Under the pieces are notes generated by a model, which was given only the letters and a program-made list of their open reading frames with translations, did not search any database and was not told the origin of the DNA. 64,000 nt of DNA. It comes from Serpens sp964410065 (GTDB taxonomy: Bacteria; Pseudomonadota; Gammaproteobacteria; Pseudomonadales; Pseudomonadaceae). Positions 17,604 to 27,286 of the stretch are shown here, piece after piece (the first letter of the stretch is position 1; the number at the start of each line of letters is the position of its first letter). The translations under genes and the position numbers were made by a program. The stretch covers positions 11,264-75,263 of the forward strand of contig CAYPFO010000012.1 of assembly GCA_964410065.1 (NCBI GenBank), written 5' to 3'.

Positions 17604-17852
17604 CGTTCTCTTAATAGGAGGCCGTTCCCGACGGACGTACCGCTAACGGTTACCGGCACTTCTACGAACACAGAACCATTTACGTCATAGACTTACGTCC
17701 AATGTTGGCTTGCCGGGCGGCAGCCCACCATTACTGACCCGCCGTGTTTGAGCGGCGGACTGCCCGCCGGTAAAATTCTGTGCATCTTTCCGGCAACACC
17801 TGGATCGCTCGGACGAGGCAGTCAGTCATCTCACACCACACAGGGAGTAGCC

Positions 17853-19787
17853 ATGAGCAAGGCGGACGCTTTTGCCGAGGCTGGTAGAACAGCTGTACTG
17901 CAGAATATTCAGGGCACCCTCGAATTCCTGCAAAAATTCCCGCCGTTCGATCAGATGGATCACACGCATCTGGTGACACTGGTGGAGAATTGCCAGCTGC
18001 GCTTCTATGCCCAAGGTGAGCCGATCCTGCGCCCTGAAGACGGTCCGGTGGAATACTTCCATATCGTCAAGCAAGGGCGCATTCAAGGTAAGCGCCACAG
18101 CTCCAATGGCCACGCCCATGACACCACCTTTGAAATCAGCACCGGTGAATGTTTCCCCATCGCCGCGTTGATTGGCGAGCGTGCCACGCGCACCACCCAT
18201 ATGGCCGCTACCGACAGTTTCTGCCTGCTGCTCAAGCGTGACGTCTTCATGCAGCTGTTCAGCCTGTCCAGCACCTTTCGCGACTTTGCCCTGCGTGGCG
18301 TCAGCAGCCTGCTCGATCAGGTCAATCAGCAAGTGCAACGGCGCGCGGCGGAGAGCCTGGGCGAAGACTACTCCCTGGACACCCGCCTCGATGCGCTGGC
18401 CCACCGTGATCCGGTCAGCTGCCTGCCCAATACCCCCTTGCGCGCCGCGGTGGGGCTGATGCACGAGCAGTCCGTGGGCAGTATCGTCATCGTCGATACC
18501 GAGCACCGCCCGCTGGGCATCTTTACCCTGCGCGACCTGCGCCGGGTGATCGCCGACGCCAGCGCCGACCTGGAACAGCCGATCCACGACCTGATGACCC
18601 ATGACCCCTTTTACCTGGGGCCTTCGGCCAGCGCGTTCGATGCCGCCATCGCCATGACCGAGCGGCATATCGCGCATGTCTGCGTGGTGGAAGACGAACG
18701 CCTGGTGGGCGTGCTCTCCGAGCGTGACCTGTTCTCCTTGCAACGGGTCGACCTGGTGCATATGGCACGCGCCATTCGCCATGCGGAAACCATCGAGTCA
18801 TTGATTGCCCGGCGCGAAAACGTTGGCCTGCTGGTCGAGCGCATGCTGGCCCACGGCGCGAGCTCCACGCAGATCACCCAGTTGATCACCCTGCTCAACG
18901 ACCACACCGTATGCCGGGTCATCGAACTGAGCATCGAGGAACTTGGCGACCCCGGCGTGCCCTTTAGCTGGCTGTGTTTCGGTAGCGAAGGCCGCCGCGA
19001 GCAGACGCTGCACACCGACCAGGACAACGGCATCATGTTCGAGGCCCGTACCGCAGCCGAGGCCGCCTCGCTGCGTGGCCGCCTGTTGCCGCTGGCCGAG
19101 TACATCAACCAGCGCCTGGATCAGTGTGGTTTCACCCTGTGCAAGGGCGACATCATGGCCGGCAATCCGGAGCTGTGCCTGTCGCGTGCCGAATGGATGC
19201 GCCGCTTCCAGGGCTTCGTGCGCGAGGCAACGCCGGAAAACCTGCTCGGCTCGAGCATCTATTTCGACCTGCGCGTGGTCTGGGGCCCCGAGCAGGGTTG
19301 CCGAACCGTGCAGAAGGAATTACTCCAGCTGATCCAGGGCAACACCATGTTCCAGCGCATGATGGCCGACAATGCCTTGCGCCATCGTCCGCCTGTCGGT
19401 CGTTTTCGCGATTTCGTGGTTGCCCGCAAGGGCGCGGAAAAAGACACCTTGGATCTCAAGGTGCAAGGCCTGACGCCCTTCGTCGACGGTGCCCGCGTGC
19501 TGGCGCTGGCCCATGGCATCGACGAGACGAATACCCTGGAACGCTTGCGCTTGTTGGTACTCAAAAAAGCCATCGACGCCAAGGACGGAGCGGCTTATGA
19601 AGAGGCTTACCACTTCATTCAGCAGATGCGCATGCAGCAACATCAGCAACAGGCACGACAGGGCCAGCCCTATTCGAACCGGCTGGACCCGGACACCTTG
19701 AACCATCTGGATCGCCGCATCCTGCGCGAGTCGTTCCGCCAGGCCCTGCGACTGCAAAGTAGCCTGACACTCCGGTATCAGTTATGA
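17853..19787 (+). CDS. cNMP-binding / CBS pair / DUF294 nucleotidyltransferase protein
   Basis: Cytoplasmic protein of 644 residues with, in order: a cyclic-nucleotide-binding beta-roll (about 20-150), two CBS domains (about 180-300), a DUF294 GlnD-like nucleotidyltransferase motif CFGSEGRREQTLHTDQDN (375-392), and a DUF294 C-terminal substrate-binding-like helical domain. The start MSKADAFAE follows CAGGGAG; an in-frame ATG 35 codons upstream reads as non-coding. The stop overlaps the exonuclease start (ATGA). In other Pseudomonas this pair sits beside acetate permease genes, absent here. It probably uridylylates or adenylylates a partner in response to a nucleotide; no target is known. Confidence 0.9.
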   Translation: MSKADAFAEAGRTAVLQNIQGTLEFLQKFPPFDQMDHTHLVTLVENCQLRFYAQGEPILRPEDGPVEYFHIVKQGRIQGKRHSSNGHAHDTTFEISTGECFPIAALIGERATRTTHMAATDSFCLLLKRDVFMQLFSLSSTFRDFALRGVSSLLDQVNQQVQRRAAESLGEDYSLDTRLDALAHRDPVSCLPNTPLRAAVGLMHEQSVGSIVIVDTEHRPLGIFTLRDLRRVIADASADLEQPIHDLMTHDPFYLGPSASAFDAAIAMTERHIAHVCVVEDERLVGVLSERDLFSLQRVDLVHMARAIRHAETIESLIARRENVGLLVERMLAHGASSTQITQLITLLNDHTVCRVIELSIEELGDPGVPFSWLCFGSEGRREQTLHTDQDNGIMFEARTAAEAASLRGRLLPLAEYINQRLDQCGFTLCKGDIMAGNPELCLSRAEWMRRFQGFVREATPENLLGSSIYFDLRVVWGPEQGCRTVQKELLQLIQGNTMFQRMMADNALRHRPPVGRFRDFVVARKGAEKDTLDLKVQGLTPFVDGARVLALAHGIDETNTLERLRLLVLKKAIDAKDGAAYEEAYHFIQQMRMQQHQQQARQGQPYSNRLDPDTLNHLDRRILRESFRQALRLQSSLTLRYQL

Positions 19788-20491
19788 ATGCATTCACCTC
19801 TTGGTTGACTCGACGTAACCCACTGCTCAGCGATACACAGCGGCGCCGCTACGAACGACTGCCGAGCGCCGTGGCGCTAAGCGACGCTCCGCTGAGCACC
19901 CAACGCTTCGTGGTAGTGGATGTGGAAACCACCGGCCTGAACGTACACCGCGATCAGGTGCTGTCGATTGGCGCCGTAGTGATCGATCAGGGCGCCATTC
20001 ACTTTGCCGAACAGTTCGAGCGCACCCTGCAGCGTGAGTATCAGACGCCCGGGCCCAGCGTGCTGATTCACGGCATCGCACCCAGCGAGATCGCAGCCGG
20101 GGACGATCCGATAGAGGTGCTGCTCGATTTCATGGAGTTCGTCGGCGACAGCCCGCTGCTGGCGTTTCACGCCGGTTTTGACCAGCGCATGCTGGCCCGC
20201 GCGTTGAAGGAAAGCCTGGGTTACAAGCTGCCCAATCCGTTCCTCGACCTGGCCCACCTGGCGCCTTTGCTGTGCCCGCAGGTGCGCTTCCCCAACGCCG
20301 GGCTGGACGACTGGCTCAATCACTTCGGCCTGCAGGTGCAGCAACGCCACAATGCCAGTGCCGATGCGCTGGTTAGCGCCGAACTGGCCTTGATCCTGTT
20401 CAACCGCGCCCGCCGCCAGCAGCTCGACAGCCCGGCCCTGCTGGCCCGGCGTGTCAGCAACTGGAAGCGTCGCCAGGCACACGCGCTGTAG
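19784..20491 (+). CDS. DEDD-family 3'-5' exonuclease (DnaQ-like)
   Basis: Exonuclease of 235 residues. Motif I is VVVDVETTGLNV (Asp-x-Glu), motif II lies around LAFHAGFDQRML, and motif III is RHNASADALVSAELAL with the catalytic His/Asp spacing of DEDDh enzymes. The family includes DNA polymerase III epsilon and oligonucleotide trimming enzymes; this stand-alone form probably trims DNA or RNA ends. It overlaps the DUF294 gene by four bases, so the two products are probably made together, which suggests that the upstream protein modulates it or shares its pathway (inference). Confidence 0.9.
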   Translation: MNAFTSWLTRRNPLLSDTQRRRYERLPSAVALSDAPLSTQRFVVVDVETTGLNVHRDQVLSIGAVVIDQGAIHFAEQFERTLQREYQTPGPSVLIHGIAPSEIAAGDDPIEVLLDFMEFVGDSPLLAFHAGFDQRMLARALKESLGYKLPNPFLDLAHLAPLLCPQVRFPNAGLDDWLNHFGLQVQQRHNASADALVSAELALILFNRARRQQLDSPALLARRVSNWKRRQAHAL

Positions 20492-20645
20492 TCCTAGACA
20501 GGTCGCCCGTTGCGCGTGCAGCAGGAGAACACGTTGTCGTCGGGCAGCCCGCCGTGCTCGCCTGCTTTTGTTATCCAGCCCGCCTTCCTGCGGCGTACAT
20601 CGCCGCCTCTACGATTCTGTCGCGCCGTGCAATTCGTTAAGAATA

Positions 20646-20682
20646 AAAAAAGCCGCCTGCCCCAGGAGGGCAGGCGGCTTTT
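20646..20682. terminator. Bidirectional terminator
   Basis: AAAAAAGCCGCCTGCC, loop, GGCAGGCGGCTTTT between the convergent exonuclease and acyl-CoA dehydrogenase genes. Confidence 0.92.
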
Positions 20683-20706
20683 AGGCACCAAAAGAACCGC
20701 GCGGGA

Positions 20707-22512
20707 TCAGTAGCCCAGTGCGAAGTCTTCTTCAGCCAGTTCCATCAGGTTGTTGGCACCGGACAGCATGGTGGCTGCGTGGGTGCGCGTGCGCGGCAGG
20801 ATGCGATCGAAATAGAAGCGTGCGGTCTGCAGCTTGGCCTTGTAGAAGGCCTCTTCGCTAGTACCAGCGGCCAGTTTCTCGGCGGCCAGGCGAGCCATGT
20901 CAGCCCAGAAGTAGGCCAGGCAGGCATAACCGGAGTACATCAGGTAGTCCACCGAGGCGGCACCGACTTCTTCGCGGTCCTTCATGGCAGCCATGCCGAC
21001 CTTCATGGTCAGCTCGCCCCACTCCTTGTTGATCGCCGCCAGCGGCGCGACCAGGTGCTTGACGGCCTCGTTGCCTTCGTTGGCCTGGCAGAACTTGTGC
21101 ACGATTTTGGTGAAGCCCTTGAGCGCTTCGCCCTGGGTCATCAGTACCTTGCGACCCAGCAGGTCGAGGGCCTGAATGCCGGTGGTGCCCTCGTACAGCA
21201 TGGAGATACGCGCGTCACGCACGTTCTGTTCCATGCCGTGCTCAGCGATAAAGCCGTGGCCACCGAAGATCTGCACGCCGTGGTTGGCCGCTTCAAAACC
21301 GACTTCGGTCATGAACGCCTTGGCGATTGGGGTGAGGAAGGCCAGCATCGCGTCGGCGGCTTTCTTCTCGTCTTCGTCCTGGCTGCGCTGGACGATGTCG
21401 ACCTGCTTGGCGGCAAAGTACACCATGGCCCGATTGCCTTCGGCGAAGGCCTTCATGGTCAGCAGCATACGGCGCACGTCCGGGTGCACGATGATCGGGT
21501 CGGCGGCTTTTTCAGGCGCTTTCGGACCGGTCAGCGAACGCATTTGCAGACGCTCGCGAGCGTAGGCCAGGCCGCCTTGGAAGCCGAGCTCGGCATGGGC
21601 CAGGCCCTGCAGTGCAGTACCCAGGCGTGCAGTGTTCATGAAGGTGAACATGCAGTTCAGGCCCTTGTTGGCCGGGCCGATCAGGAAGCCGGTAGCGGCG
21701 TCGAAGTTCATCACGCAGGTAGCGTTGCCGTGGATGCCCATCTTGTGCTCGATGGAGCCACAGGACACGCCATTGCGCTCGCCCGCACCGCCTTCGGCAG
21801 TGGGCAGGAACTTCGGCACGATGAACAGGGAAATACCCTTGGTGCCGGCCGGTGCATCGGGCAGGCGGGCCAGCACGATGTGCACGATATTCTCGGCCAT
21901 GTCGTGTTCGCCGGCAGAGATGAAGATCTTGGTGCCGGTGACCTTGTAGCTGCCGTCAGCCTGAGGCTCGGCCTTGGTGCGCAGCATGCCCAGGTCGGTG
22001 CCACAGTGCGGCTCGGTCAGGCACATGGTGCCGGTCCACTCGCCGGTGACCAGCTTGGTCATGTAAGTGTTGATCTGCTCTTCGGTACCGTGGGCGGAGA
22101 TGGTGTTCATCGCGCCGTGGGACAGGCCCGGGTACATGCCCCAGGACCAGTTTGCCTGACCGATCATTTCGCTGAAGGCCAGGCTGAGTGATTCCGGCAG
22201 GCCCTGACCGCCGTGCTCGACGTCGTGGGCCAGGCTCGGCCAGCCGCCTTCGACGAACTGCTGATAGGCTTCCTTGAAGCCGGTCGGGGTCTTCACACCT
22301 TCCGGGGACCAGACGCAGCCTTCCTGATCGCCCACGCGGTTCAGCGGTGCAATCACTTGTTCACAGAACTTGGCGCCTTCTTCGAGGATCGCATTGACCA
22401 TGTCCGGGGTGGCTTCTTCACAGCCGGGCAGGCTCTGGTAGTGGGCTTCGTAGCCAAGCAGCTCATCACGAACGAAACGAATATCGCGCAAGGGGGCCTT
22501 GTAGTCGGGCAT
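20707..22512 (-). CDS. Acyl-CoA dehydrogenase, approximately 600-residue bacterial type
   Basis: FAD-dependent acyl-CoA dehydrogenase of 601 residues, longer than the 380-residue mitochondrial type because of N- and C-terminal extensions. Visible are MCLTEPHCGTDLG (FAD/substrate loop), KITG-type strand VTGTKIFISAGEHDM, and VQIFGGHGFIAEHGMEQNVRDARI near the active site. The start MPDYKAPLRDIRFV is the usual one; the upstream in-frame ATG at 22575 is rejected. It probably takes part in fatty-acid or aromatic acyl-CoA degradation. It points the same way as the bio genes but lies 180 bp beyond bioD. Confidence 0.94.
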   Translation of the reverse strand: MPDYKAPLRDIRFVRDELLGYEAHYQSLPGCEEATPDMVNAILEEGAKFCEQVIAPLNRVGDQEGCVWSPEGVKTPTGFKEAYQQFVEGGWPSLAHDVEHGGQGLPESLSLAFSEMIGQANWSWGMYPGLSHGAMNTISAHGTEEQINTYMTKLVTGEWTGTMCLTEPHCGTDLGMLRTKAEPQADGSYKVTGTKIFISAGEHDMAENIVHIVLARLPDAPAGTKGISLFIVPKFLPTAEGGAGERNGVSCGSIEHKMGIHGNATCVMNFDAATGFLIGPANKGLNCMFTFMNTARLGTALQGLAHAELGFQGGLAYARERLQMRSLTGPKAPEKAADPIIVHPDVRRMLLTMKAFAEGNRAMVYFAAKQVDIVQRSQDEDEKKAADAMLAFLTPIAKAFMTEVGFEAANHGVQIFGGHGFIAEHGMEQNVRDARISMLYEGTTGIQALDLLGRKVLMTQGEALKGFTKIVHKFCQANEGNEAVKHLVAPLAAINKEWGELTMKVGMAAMKDREEVGAASVDYLMYSGYACLAYFWADMARLAAEKLAAGTSEEAFYKAKLQTARFYFDRILPRTRTHAATMLSGANNLMELAEEDFALGY

Positions 22513-22691
22513 TGCGGTAAACCTCAGCGGTAGGTCTTTGGGGTGGTGAGCTGCGACACAACCACGCACGCTCAAACAGTTGTTTGAAACTTACGTTTAC
22601 CTCCCTACCTTGTCAAGTCCAGCCATGCGAACAGGCATAAGCCTAGAAGCCTCCAAACGGGGCTTCCAGGCCCTCATGATCTGCCCTTATT

Positions 22692-23375
22692 TCAGCGGGT
22701 CAGCAGGGGTTGCAGCTGCAGATAGTTGGCAACCACGGCGGGCTGCGGAGCAGCAAGATGCGGCACACAACCCAGGCATGGAGCTGCCAGGCGTTCGGTG
22801 AGCGTCGCCAGGTTGTCTTGCAGTCGAGAGGTCGCCGGATCGACCACGTTGGCGACCCAGCCGGCCAATTGCAGGCCGTTGGCGGCAATCGCCTGCGCCG
22901 TCAGCAAGGCGTGATTGATGCAGCCCAGGCGTACGCCCAGCACCAGGATCACCGGCAACTGCAGCGCCACGGCCAGGTCGGACAAACAGGCACCGCCATC
23001 CAGCGGGACGTGCCAGCCGCCTGCGCCTTCCACCAGGGTGAAATCCGCCTCAAGCGCGAGCACGCGACGCGTGGCCGTGGCCAGTCCTGCCACGCTCAGC
23101 GTCACTCCGGCTTCGCGCGCAGCCAGATGCGGCGCGATGGCCGGGGCGAAGGCGTAGGGATTCACCGTGTCGTAGTCCAGCGGCAGGCTGCATTCGCCCA
23201 GCAAGGCCAGGGCATCGCCATTGCGCAATCCTTCTGCCGTGATCACGCAGTCGGAGGCCACCGGCTTGGCCGCCGCCGTGCTCAGCCCCAACTGCCGGGC
23301 AGCGTGCAACAGGCCGGCGGCAATGGTGGTCTTGCCGATTTCGGTGTCGGTACCGGTCACGAAAAACGCAGCCAT
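22692..23375 (-). CDS. bioD: Dethiobiotin synthetase
   Basis: ATP-dependent dethiobiotin synthetase, 227 residues, the penultimate step of biotin synthesis. The P-loop is FVTGTDTEIGKTTIAAG, the substrate segment is AAAKPVASDC, and the second catalytic region is LVEGAGGWHVPLDG. It lies two bases after the bioC stop, last in bioB-bioF-bioH-bioC-bioD. Confidence 0.97.
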   Translation of the reverse strand: MAAFFVTGTDTEIGKTTIAAGLLHAARQLGLSTAAAKPVASDCVITAEGLRNGDALALLGECSLPLDYDTVNPYAFAPAIAPHLAAREAGVTLSVAGLATATRRVLALEADFTLVEGAGGWHVPLDGGACLSDLAVALQLPVILVLGVRLGCINHALLTAQAIAANGLQLAGWVANVVDPATSRLQDNLATLTERLAAPCLGCVPHLAAPQPAVVANYLQLQPLLTR

Positions 23376-23377
23376 GC

Positions 23378-24184
23378 TCAGGAGTCCTTGCGCAGTACGC
23401 CGTAGACCACCTGATAGGTGGCCGGCAAACCCTGGGGTTGGCGGAACGATTCATAAGCCTCGGCCAGTGCGCGCAGCCGCGCCCGCCCGGTCAGGCCACC
23501 GGGGCGACCCGGATTGAGATTGTTCGCACCGAGCGCCTTGAGCTCATGGGTCAACTGACGCAGATCGTGGAAATGCAACACTTCGGCGCGCCGGCTCAAG
23601 TGCACAACCTGCAGGCCGCTGTCCGCACACAGCGTCAGATAGTCCTCGAACGCCCGAAAGCGATTGACGTGCACAAACCCGTCCACCGTCTGCCAGCTGT
23701 CGCGCAGTTCCTGCAGCGTACCGACGCACAGGCTGGAAAATGCCATCACCCCGCCTGGGCTCAGCACCCGGCGCGCCTCGTCGAGTACCGCCGGGAAATC
23801 GGCGCACCATTGCAAGGCCAAGCTGGAAAAGATCAGCTCCGTCGAGTTGTCCCGCAGCGGCAAGGCCTCGGCATCGCCGGCGATAAAATCCTGCGCACCG
23901 CCCAATGGCCGGGCATGGCGCAGCATGCCTTCGGCGATATCCAGCGCAACACCCCGAGCGGCCGGTAGCCGGACCGACAACTCGCGGGAGAAATAGCCCG
24001 TGCCGCAGCCCAGGTCGAGCCAGCGCTGCGCCTGCGCGGTGCTGTTGGGCAGCTTATCCAGCAACTGCAGACCGACGGTGCGCTGCAACGCTGCAACCCC
24101 GTCATAACTGGCCGCCGCGCGGGAAAACGACGCCGCCACCTGACGCTTGTCGGGCAGGCTCTGATGGGGTAGCGAAGCATTCAT
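23378..24184 (-). CDS. bioC: Malonyl-ACP O-methyltransferase
   Basis: BioC, 268 residues, SAM-dependent methylation of malonyl-ACP that starts pimelate assembly on the fatty-acid pathway. The start MNASLPHQSLPDKRQVAASF is typical; the SAM motif WLDLGCGTGYFSREL lies at about residues 60-75, and FSSLALQWCADFP is a BioC hallmark. It overlaps bioH by four bases. A longer in-frame start 38 codons upstream lies inside bioH and is rejected. Confidence 0.96.
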   Translation of the reverse strand: MNASLPHQSLPDKRQVAASFSRAAASYDGVAALQRTVGLQLLDKLPNSTAQAQRWLDLGCGTGYFSRELSVRLPAARGVALDIAEGMLRHARPLGGAQDFIAGDAEALPLRDNSTELIFSSLALQWCADFPAVLDEARRVLSPGGVMAFSSLCVGTLQELRDSWQTVDGFVHVNRFRAFEDYLTLCADSGLQVVHLSRRAEVLHFHDLRQLTHELKALGANNLNPGRPGGLTGRARLRALAEAYESFRQPQGLPATYQVVYGVLRKDS

Positions 24185-24906
24185 CGTGCGCACTCCTGAA
24201 TAAACGCCAGCATGGATTCGGCCACCTGCCGTGCATGGCTCAGCGGCGCGGCATGGCTGGCTTGCGCAATGACGTCGATACACGCCTGCGGCACGCACTC
24301 ACGCGTGGCCTGGGCCGCCGCAACGGGCACCAGCACATCCTGCTCGGCGAACAGGTGCAGTTGCGGTCCCGACCAAGCCGCCAAAGCGGCGCGGCCATCA
24401 AGCTGCGCCAAGCATTCCAGGCCGGCAGCCAGCACGCCTTCATCCGCTGCGTTGCGCATACCCTGCAGCTGGCGACGCAAGGCACGTTGGGCGCTGTCGC
24501 CCTGGCTGACCAGCAGGTCGAAACGCTGCAGTGTTGCGGCGCAGTCCGCTGACAATCCCTGGCGAAACGCGGCCAAGGTCTCGGCCGGCATGGCGTCGGA
24601 CCAACCACTGCGCTGCTGGAAGCTCGGGTTGCTGGCGATACTGATCAAGCCACGGCAAGACTCGCCACGCCGCGCAGCCAGCTGCGCCGCGAGCATGCCG
24701 CCCAGCGACCAGCCGCCCAGCCAGGTGTCGCGGGGCAGCTGTGCGTCCAACGCATCGAGCCAATGCTCGGCATTGGCCAGCCCCGGCAATTCGGCCAGCT
24801 CGACCTGCAGCGCGCCGCTCGACAATTCTCGCAGCGTCGTCGCCAGCGGCTGCAGTGCCGCGCTGGAGTAGGACCAGCCGGGCAACAGCAACAGCCGTTC
24901 AGTCAT
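24181..24906 (-). CDS. bioH: Pimeloyl-[ACP] methyl ester esterase
   Basis: Alpha/beta hydrolase of 241 residues that frees pimeloyl-ACP from its methyl ester. The nucleophile elbow is GGWSLGGMLA, the acid is in FAEQDVLVP, and the His is in QASHAAPLSH. The start MTERLLLLPGWS overlaps the bioF stop by eight bases, and the stop overlaps bioC by four, so the whole unit is tightly coupled. Confidence 0.96.
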   Translation of the reverse strand: MTERLLLLPGWSYSSAALQPLATTLRELSSGALQVELAELPGLANAEHWLDALDAQLPRDTWLGGWSLGGMLAAQLAARRGESCRGLISIASNPSFQQRSGWSDAMPAETLAAFRQGLSADCAATLQRFDLLVSQGDSAQRALRRQLQGMRNAADEGVLAAGLECLAQLDGRAALAAWSGPQLHLFAEQDVLVPVAAAQATRECVPQACIDVIAQASHAAPLSHARQVAESMLAFIQECAR

Positions 24907-26065
24907 GGGCCAGCTCCGCCCAGGCCGTGGCGAGTGCATCCAGCAAGCGTTCCAGGTGCGCCTCGCTGTGCGCCGCAGACAGCGTGACGCGCAAACGCGC
25001 GGTGCCGGTCGGCACAGTCGGCGGGCGAATCGCCCCGACCAGCACACCGAGCGCCTTCAAGCGGGCCGACAGGCGCAAAGCGCGCTCGCTTTCACCGACC
25101 AGGATGGGCTGGATCGGCGTCGGGCTGTCCATCAGACTCAGGCCGATCTCGGCCGCGCCCTGACGAAAACGCCCGATCAGCTTATTGAGATGCTCGCGAC
25201 GCCAGTCTTCCGTGCGCAGCAGCTGCAGGCTTTTCAGCGTTGCGCAGGCCACGGCCGGTGGCTGGCTGGTGGTGTAGATGTAGGGTCGGGCGAACTGGAT
25301 CAGCGTCTCGATCAGCTCCTCGCTGCCGGCCACGAACGCACCCGCCGTGCCGAACGCCTTGCCTAGGGTGCCGACCAGCACCGGCACATCCTCAAGACCG
25401 AGACCGAAATGCTCGACGATGCCACCGCCCGTGGCGCCCAAAGGGCCAAAACCGTGGGCATCATCAACCAGCAGCCAGGCGCCGGCTTTCTTCGCCTCGG
25501 CGACCAGTGCCGGCAGCGGCGCCAGGTCGCCGTCCATGCTGAACACGCCATCGCTGACCACCAGGGTATTGCCTTGGGCCTTGGCCAGTCGTGACGCCAG
25601 GCTGGCGGCGTCGCTGTGCAGATAGCGCGAAAAACGCGCACCGCTGAGCAAGCCGGCATCCAGCAGGGAGGCATGGTTGAGGCGGTCCTCCAGCACCGTA
25701 TCGCCTTGGCCGACCAGCGCGGTGACGGCGGCCAGATTGGCCATGTAGCCGGTGGAAAACAGCAGCGCACGCGGCCGGCCAGTGAACTCGGCCAGGGCTT
25801 CTTCAAGCTCGTGGTGCGGTGCGCTGTGGCCGATTACCAGATGCGAGGCGCCACCGCCGACGCCCCACTTCGCCGCGCCATCGCGCATCGCCTGGATCAC
25901 CTCGGGATGGTTCGCCAGGCCCAGATAGTCGTTAGAACAAAAGGCTAGCAGGCGCTGGCCATCGACCAGCACCTCCGGCCCTTGCGGGCTTTGCAGCAAC
26001 GGACGCTGGCGATAGAGATGCTCGGCACGGCGGGCGGCGAGACGCGTAGCAAGATCGAAAGACAT
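24899..26065 (-). CDS. bioF: 8-amino-7-oxononanoate synthase
   Basis: PLP-dependent enzyme of 388 residues that condenses pimeloyl-ACP (or -CoA) with L-alanine. The Schiff-base lysine is Lys236 in VGTLGKAFGTAG; the cofactor-binding aspartate region is LLVDDAHGFG. The start MSFDLATRLAARR was chosen over an ATG nine codons upstream that lies in a palindromic repeat. It ends inside bioH by eight bases. Confidence 0.97.
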   Translation of the reverse strand: MSFDLATRLAARRAEHLYRQRPLLQSPQGPEVLVDGQRLLAFCSNDYLGLANHPEVIQAMRDGAAKWGVGGGASHLVIGHSAPHHELEEALAEFTGRPRALLFSTGYMANLAAVTALVGQGDTVLEDRLNHASLLDAGLLSGARFSRYLHSDAASLASRLAKAQGNTLVVSDGVFSMDGDLAPLPALVAEAKKAGAWLLVDDAHGFGPLGATGGGIVEHFGLGLEDVPVLVGTLGKAFGTAGAFVAGSEELIETLIQFARPYIYTTSQPPAVACATLKSLQLLRTEDWRREHLNKLIGRFRQGAAEIGLSLMDSPTPIQPILVGESERALRLSARLKALGVLVGAIRPPTVPTGTARLRVTLSAAHSEAHLERLLDALATAWAELAHD

Positions 26066-26070
26066 CGGAA

Positions 26071-26145
26071 AGCTCCAAGCGGCAAGCCACAAGCGTCAAG
26101 AAGTGCCACATCCAGCTTGCGGCTTGAAGCTTGCTGCTTGCGGCT
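26071..26145. repeat. CAAGC-type inverted repeat between bioB and bioF
   Basis: Left arm of CAAGC-rich units (AAGCGGCAAGCCACAAGC and neighbours, 26071-26100) is imperfectly complementary to the right arm (GCTTGCGGCTTGAAGCTTGC and neighbours, 26113-26145). It would form a long imperfect hairpin in the bio mRNA. Repeats of this kind are common in Pseudomonas intergenic DNA. Confidence 0.6.
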
Positions 26146-26149
26146 GCTG

Positions 26150-27202
26150 TCAGACAGCGGAATAGAACAACTTGGAATCACGCTGTTCGACCAGCGCCTG
26201 TTCGATGGCGGCCTGGTGCACGTCGTCGTCATGCTCCTCGCGGGCTTCCGGCTGGATGCCCAGGCGCGCGAACAGTTGCATGTCCTTGTCGGCTTGCGGG
26301 TTGGCGGTGGTCAGCAGTTTTTCGCCATAGAAGATCGAGTTGGCGCCCGCGAAGAAGGCCAGCGCCTGCATCTGCTCGTTCATCTGCTCGCGGCCGGCGG
26401 ACAGGCGCACATGGGACTGGGGCATCATGATGCGCGCCACGGCGAGCATGCGGATGAAGTCGAACGGATCGACATCCTGGGCGTCGGCCAGCGGCGTGCC
26501 TTGGACCTTGACCAGCATGTTGATCGGCACGCTCTCGGGGTGCTCAGGCAGGTTGGCCAGCTGGATCAGCAGGCCGGCTCGGTCGTCCAGCGACTCGCCC
26601 ATGCCGAGGATGCCGCCGGAACAGATTTTCATCCCCGCATCGCGCACATGGCTCAGCGTCTCCAGGCGATCGGCGTAGGTGCGTGTAGTGATGATGTTGC
26701 CGTAGAACTCCGGCGAGGTGTCCAGGTTGTGGTTGTAGTAATCCAGGCCGGCAACGGCCAGCGCACGGGTCTGCTCCTGATCGAGCTTGCCCAGGGTCAT
26801 GCAGGTTTCCAGGCCCAGCGCCTTCACACCCTCGACCATCTGCAGCACGTAGGGCATGTCCTTGGCGGAAGGATGTTTCCAGGCCGCGCCCATGCAGAAA
26901 CGCGTGGAGCCGATGGCCTTGGCGCGGGCGGCCTCCTCCAGCACCTTCTGCACTTCGAGGAGCTTTTCCTTGTCCAGGCCGGTGTTGTAATGGCCGGACT
27001 GCGGGCAGTACTTGCAGTCTTCCGGGCAGGCGCCGGTCTTGATCGACAACAGCGTGGAGACCTGCACGCGGTTTGGGTCGAAGTGCTGACGGTGCACCGT
27101 CTGTGCCTGGAACAGCAGATCGTTGAACGACAGCTCGAACAAGCTGCGCACTTCGGCCAGGGTCCAATCGTGACGACTGACGGCGGTAGCGGTGGCGCTC
27201 AT
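26150..27202 (-). CDS. bioB: Biotin synthase
   Basis: Radical-SAM enzyme of 350 residues that inserts sulfur into dethiobiotin. The [4Fe-4S] cysteines are Cys59, Cys63 and Cys66 in GACPEDCKYC; YYNHNLDTS and SGGILGMGES are further BioB signatures. It begins the leftward biotin unit; a palindromic repeat separates it from bioF. The 84 bp between it and the divergent comF-like gene must hold the promoter; I did not identify a BirA operator. Confidence 0.98.
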   Translation of the reverse strand: MSATATAVSRHDWTLAEVRSLFELSFNDLLFQAQTVHRQHFDPNRVQVSTLLSIKTGACPEDCKYCPQSGHYNTGLDKEKLLEVQKVLEEAARAKAIGSTRFCMGAAWKHPSAKDMPYVLQMVEGVKALGLETCMTLGKLDQEQTRALAVAGLDYYNHNLDTSPEFYGNIITTRTYADRLETLSHVRDAGMKICSGGILGMGESLDDRAGLLIQLANLPEHPESVPINMLVKVQGTPLADAQDVDPFDFIRMLAVARIMMPQSHVRLSAGREQMNEQMQALAFFAGANSIFYGEKLLTTANPQADKDMQLFARLGIQPEAREEHDDDVHQAAIEQALVEQRDSKLFYSAV

Positions 27203-27286
27203 GGGTTTCCCTTCTTATTGAACAGCGCCTGCTAGATTTCCCGGCGCGACATGGATGCGCGAAAAATTAGGGGATGGCCCAGGCCT

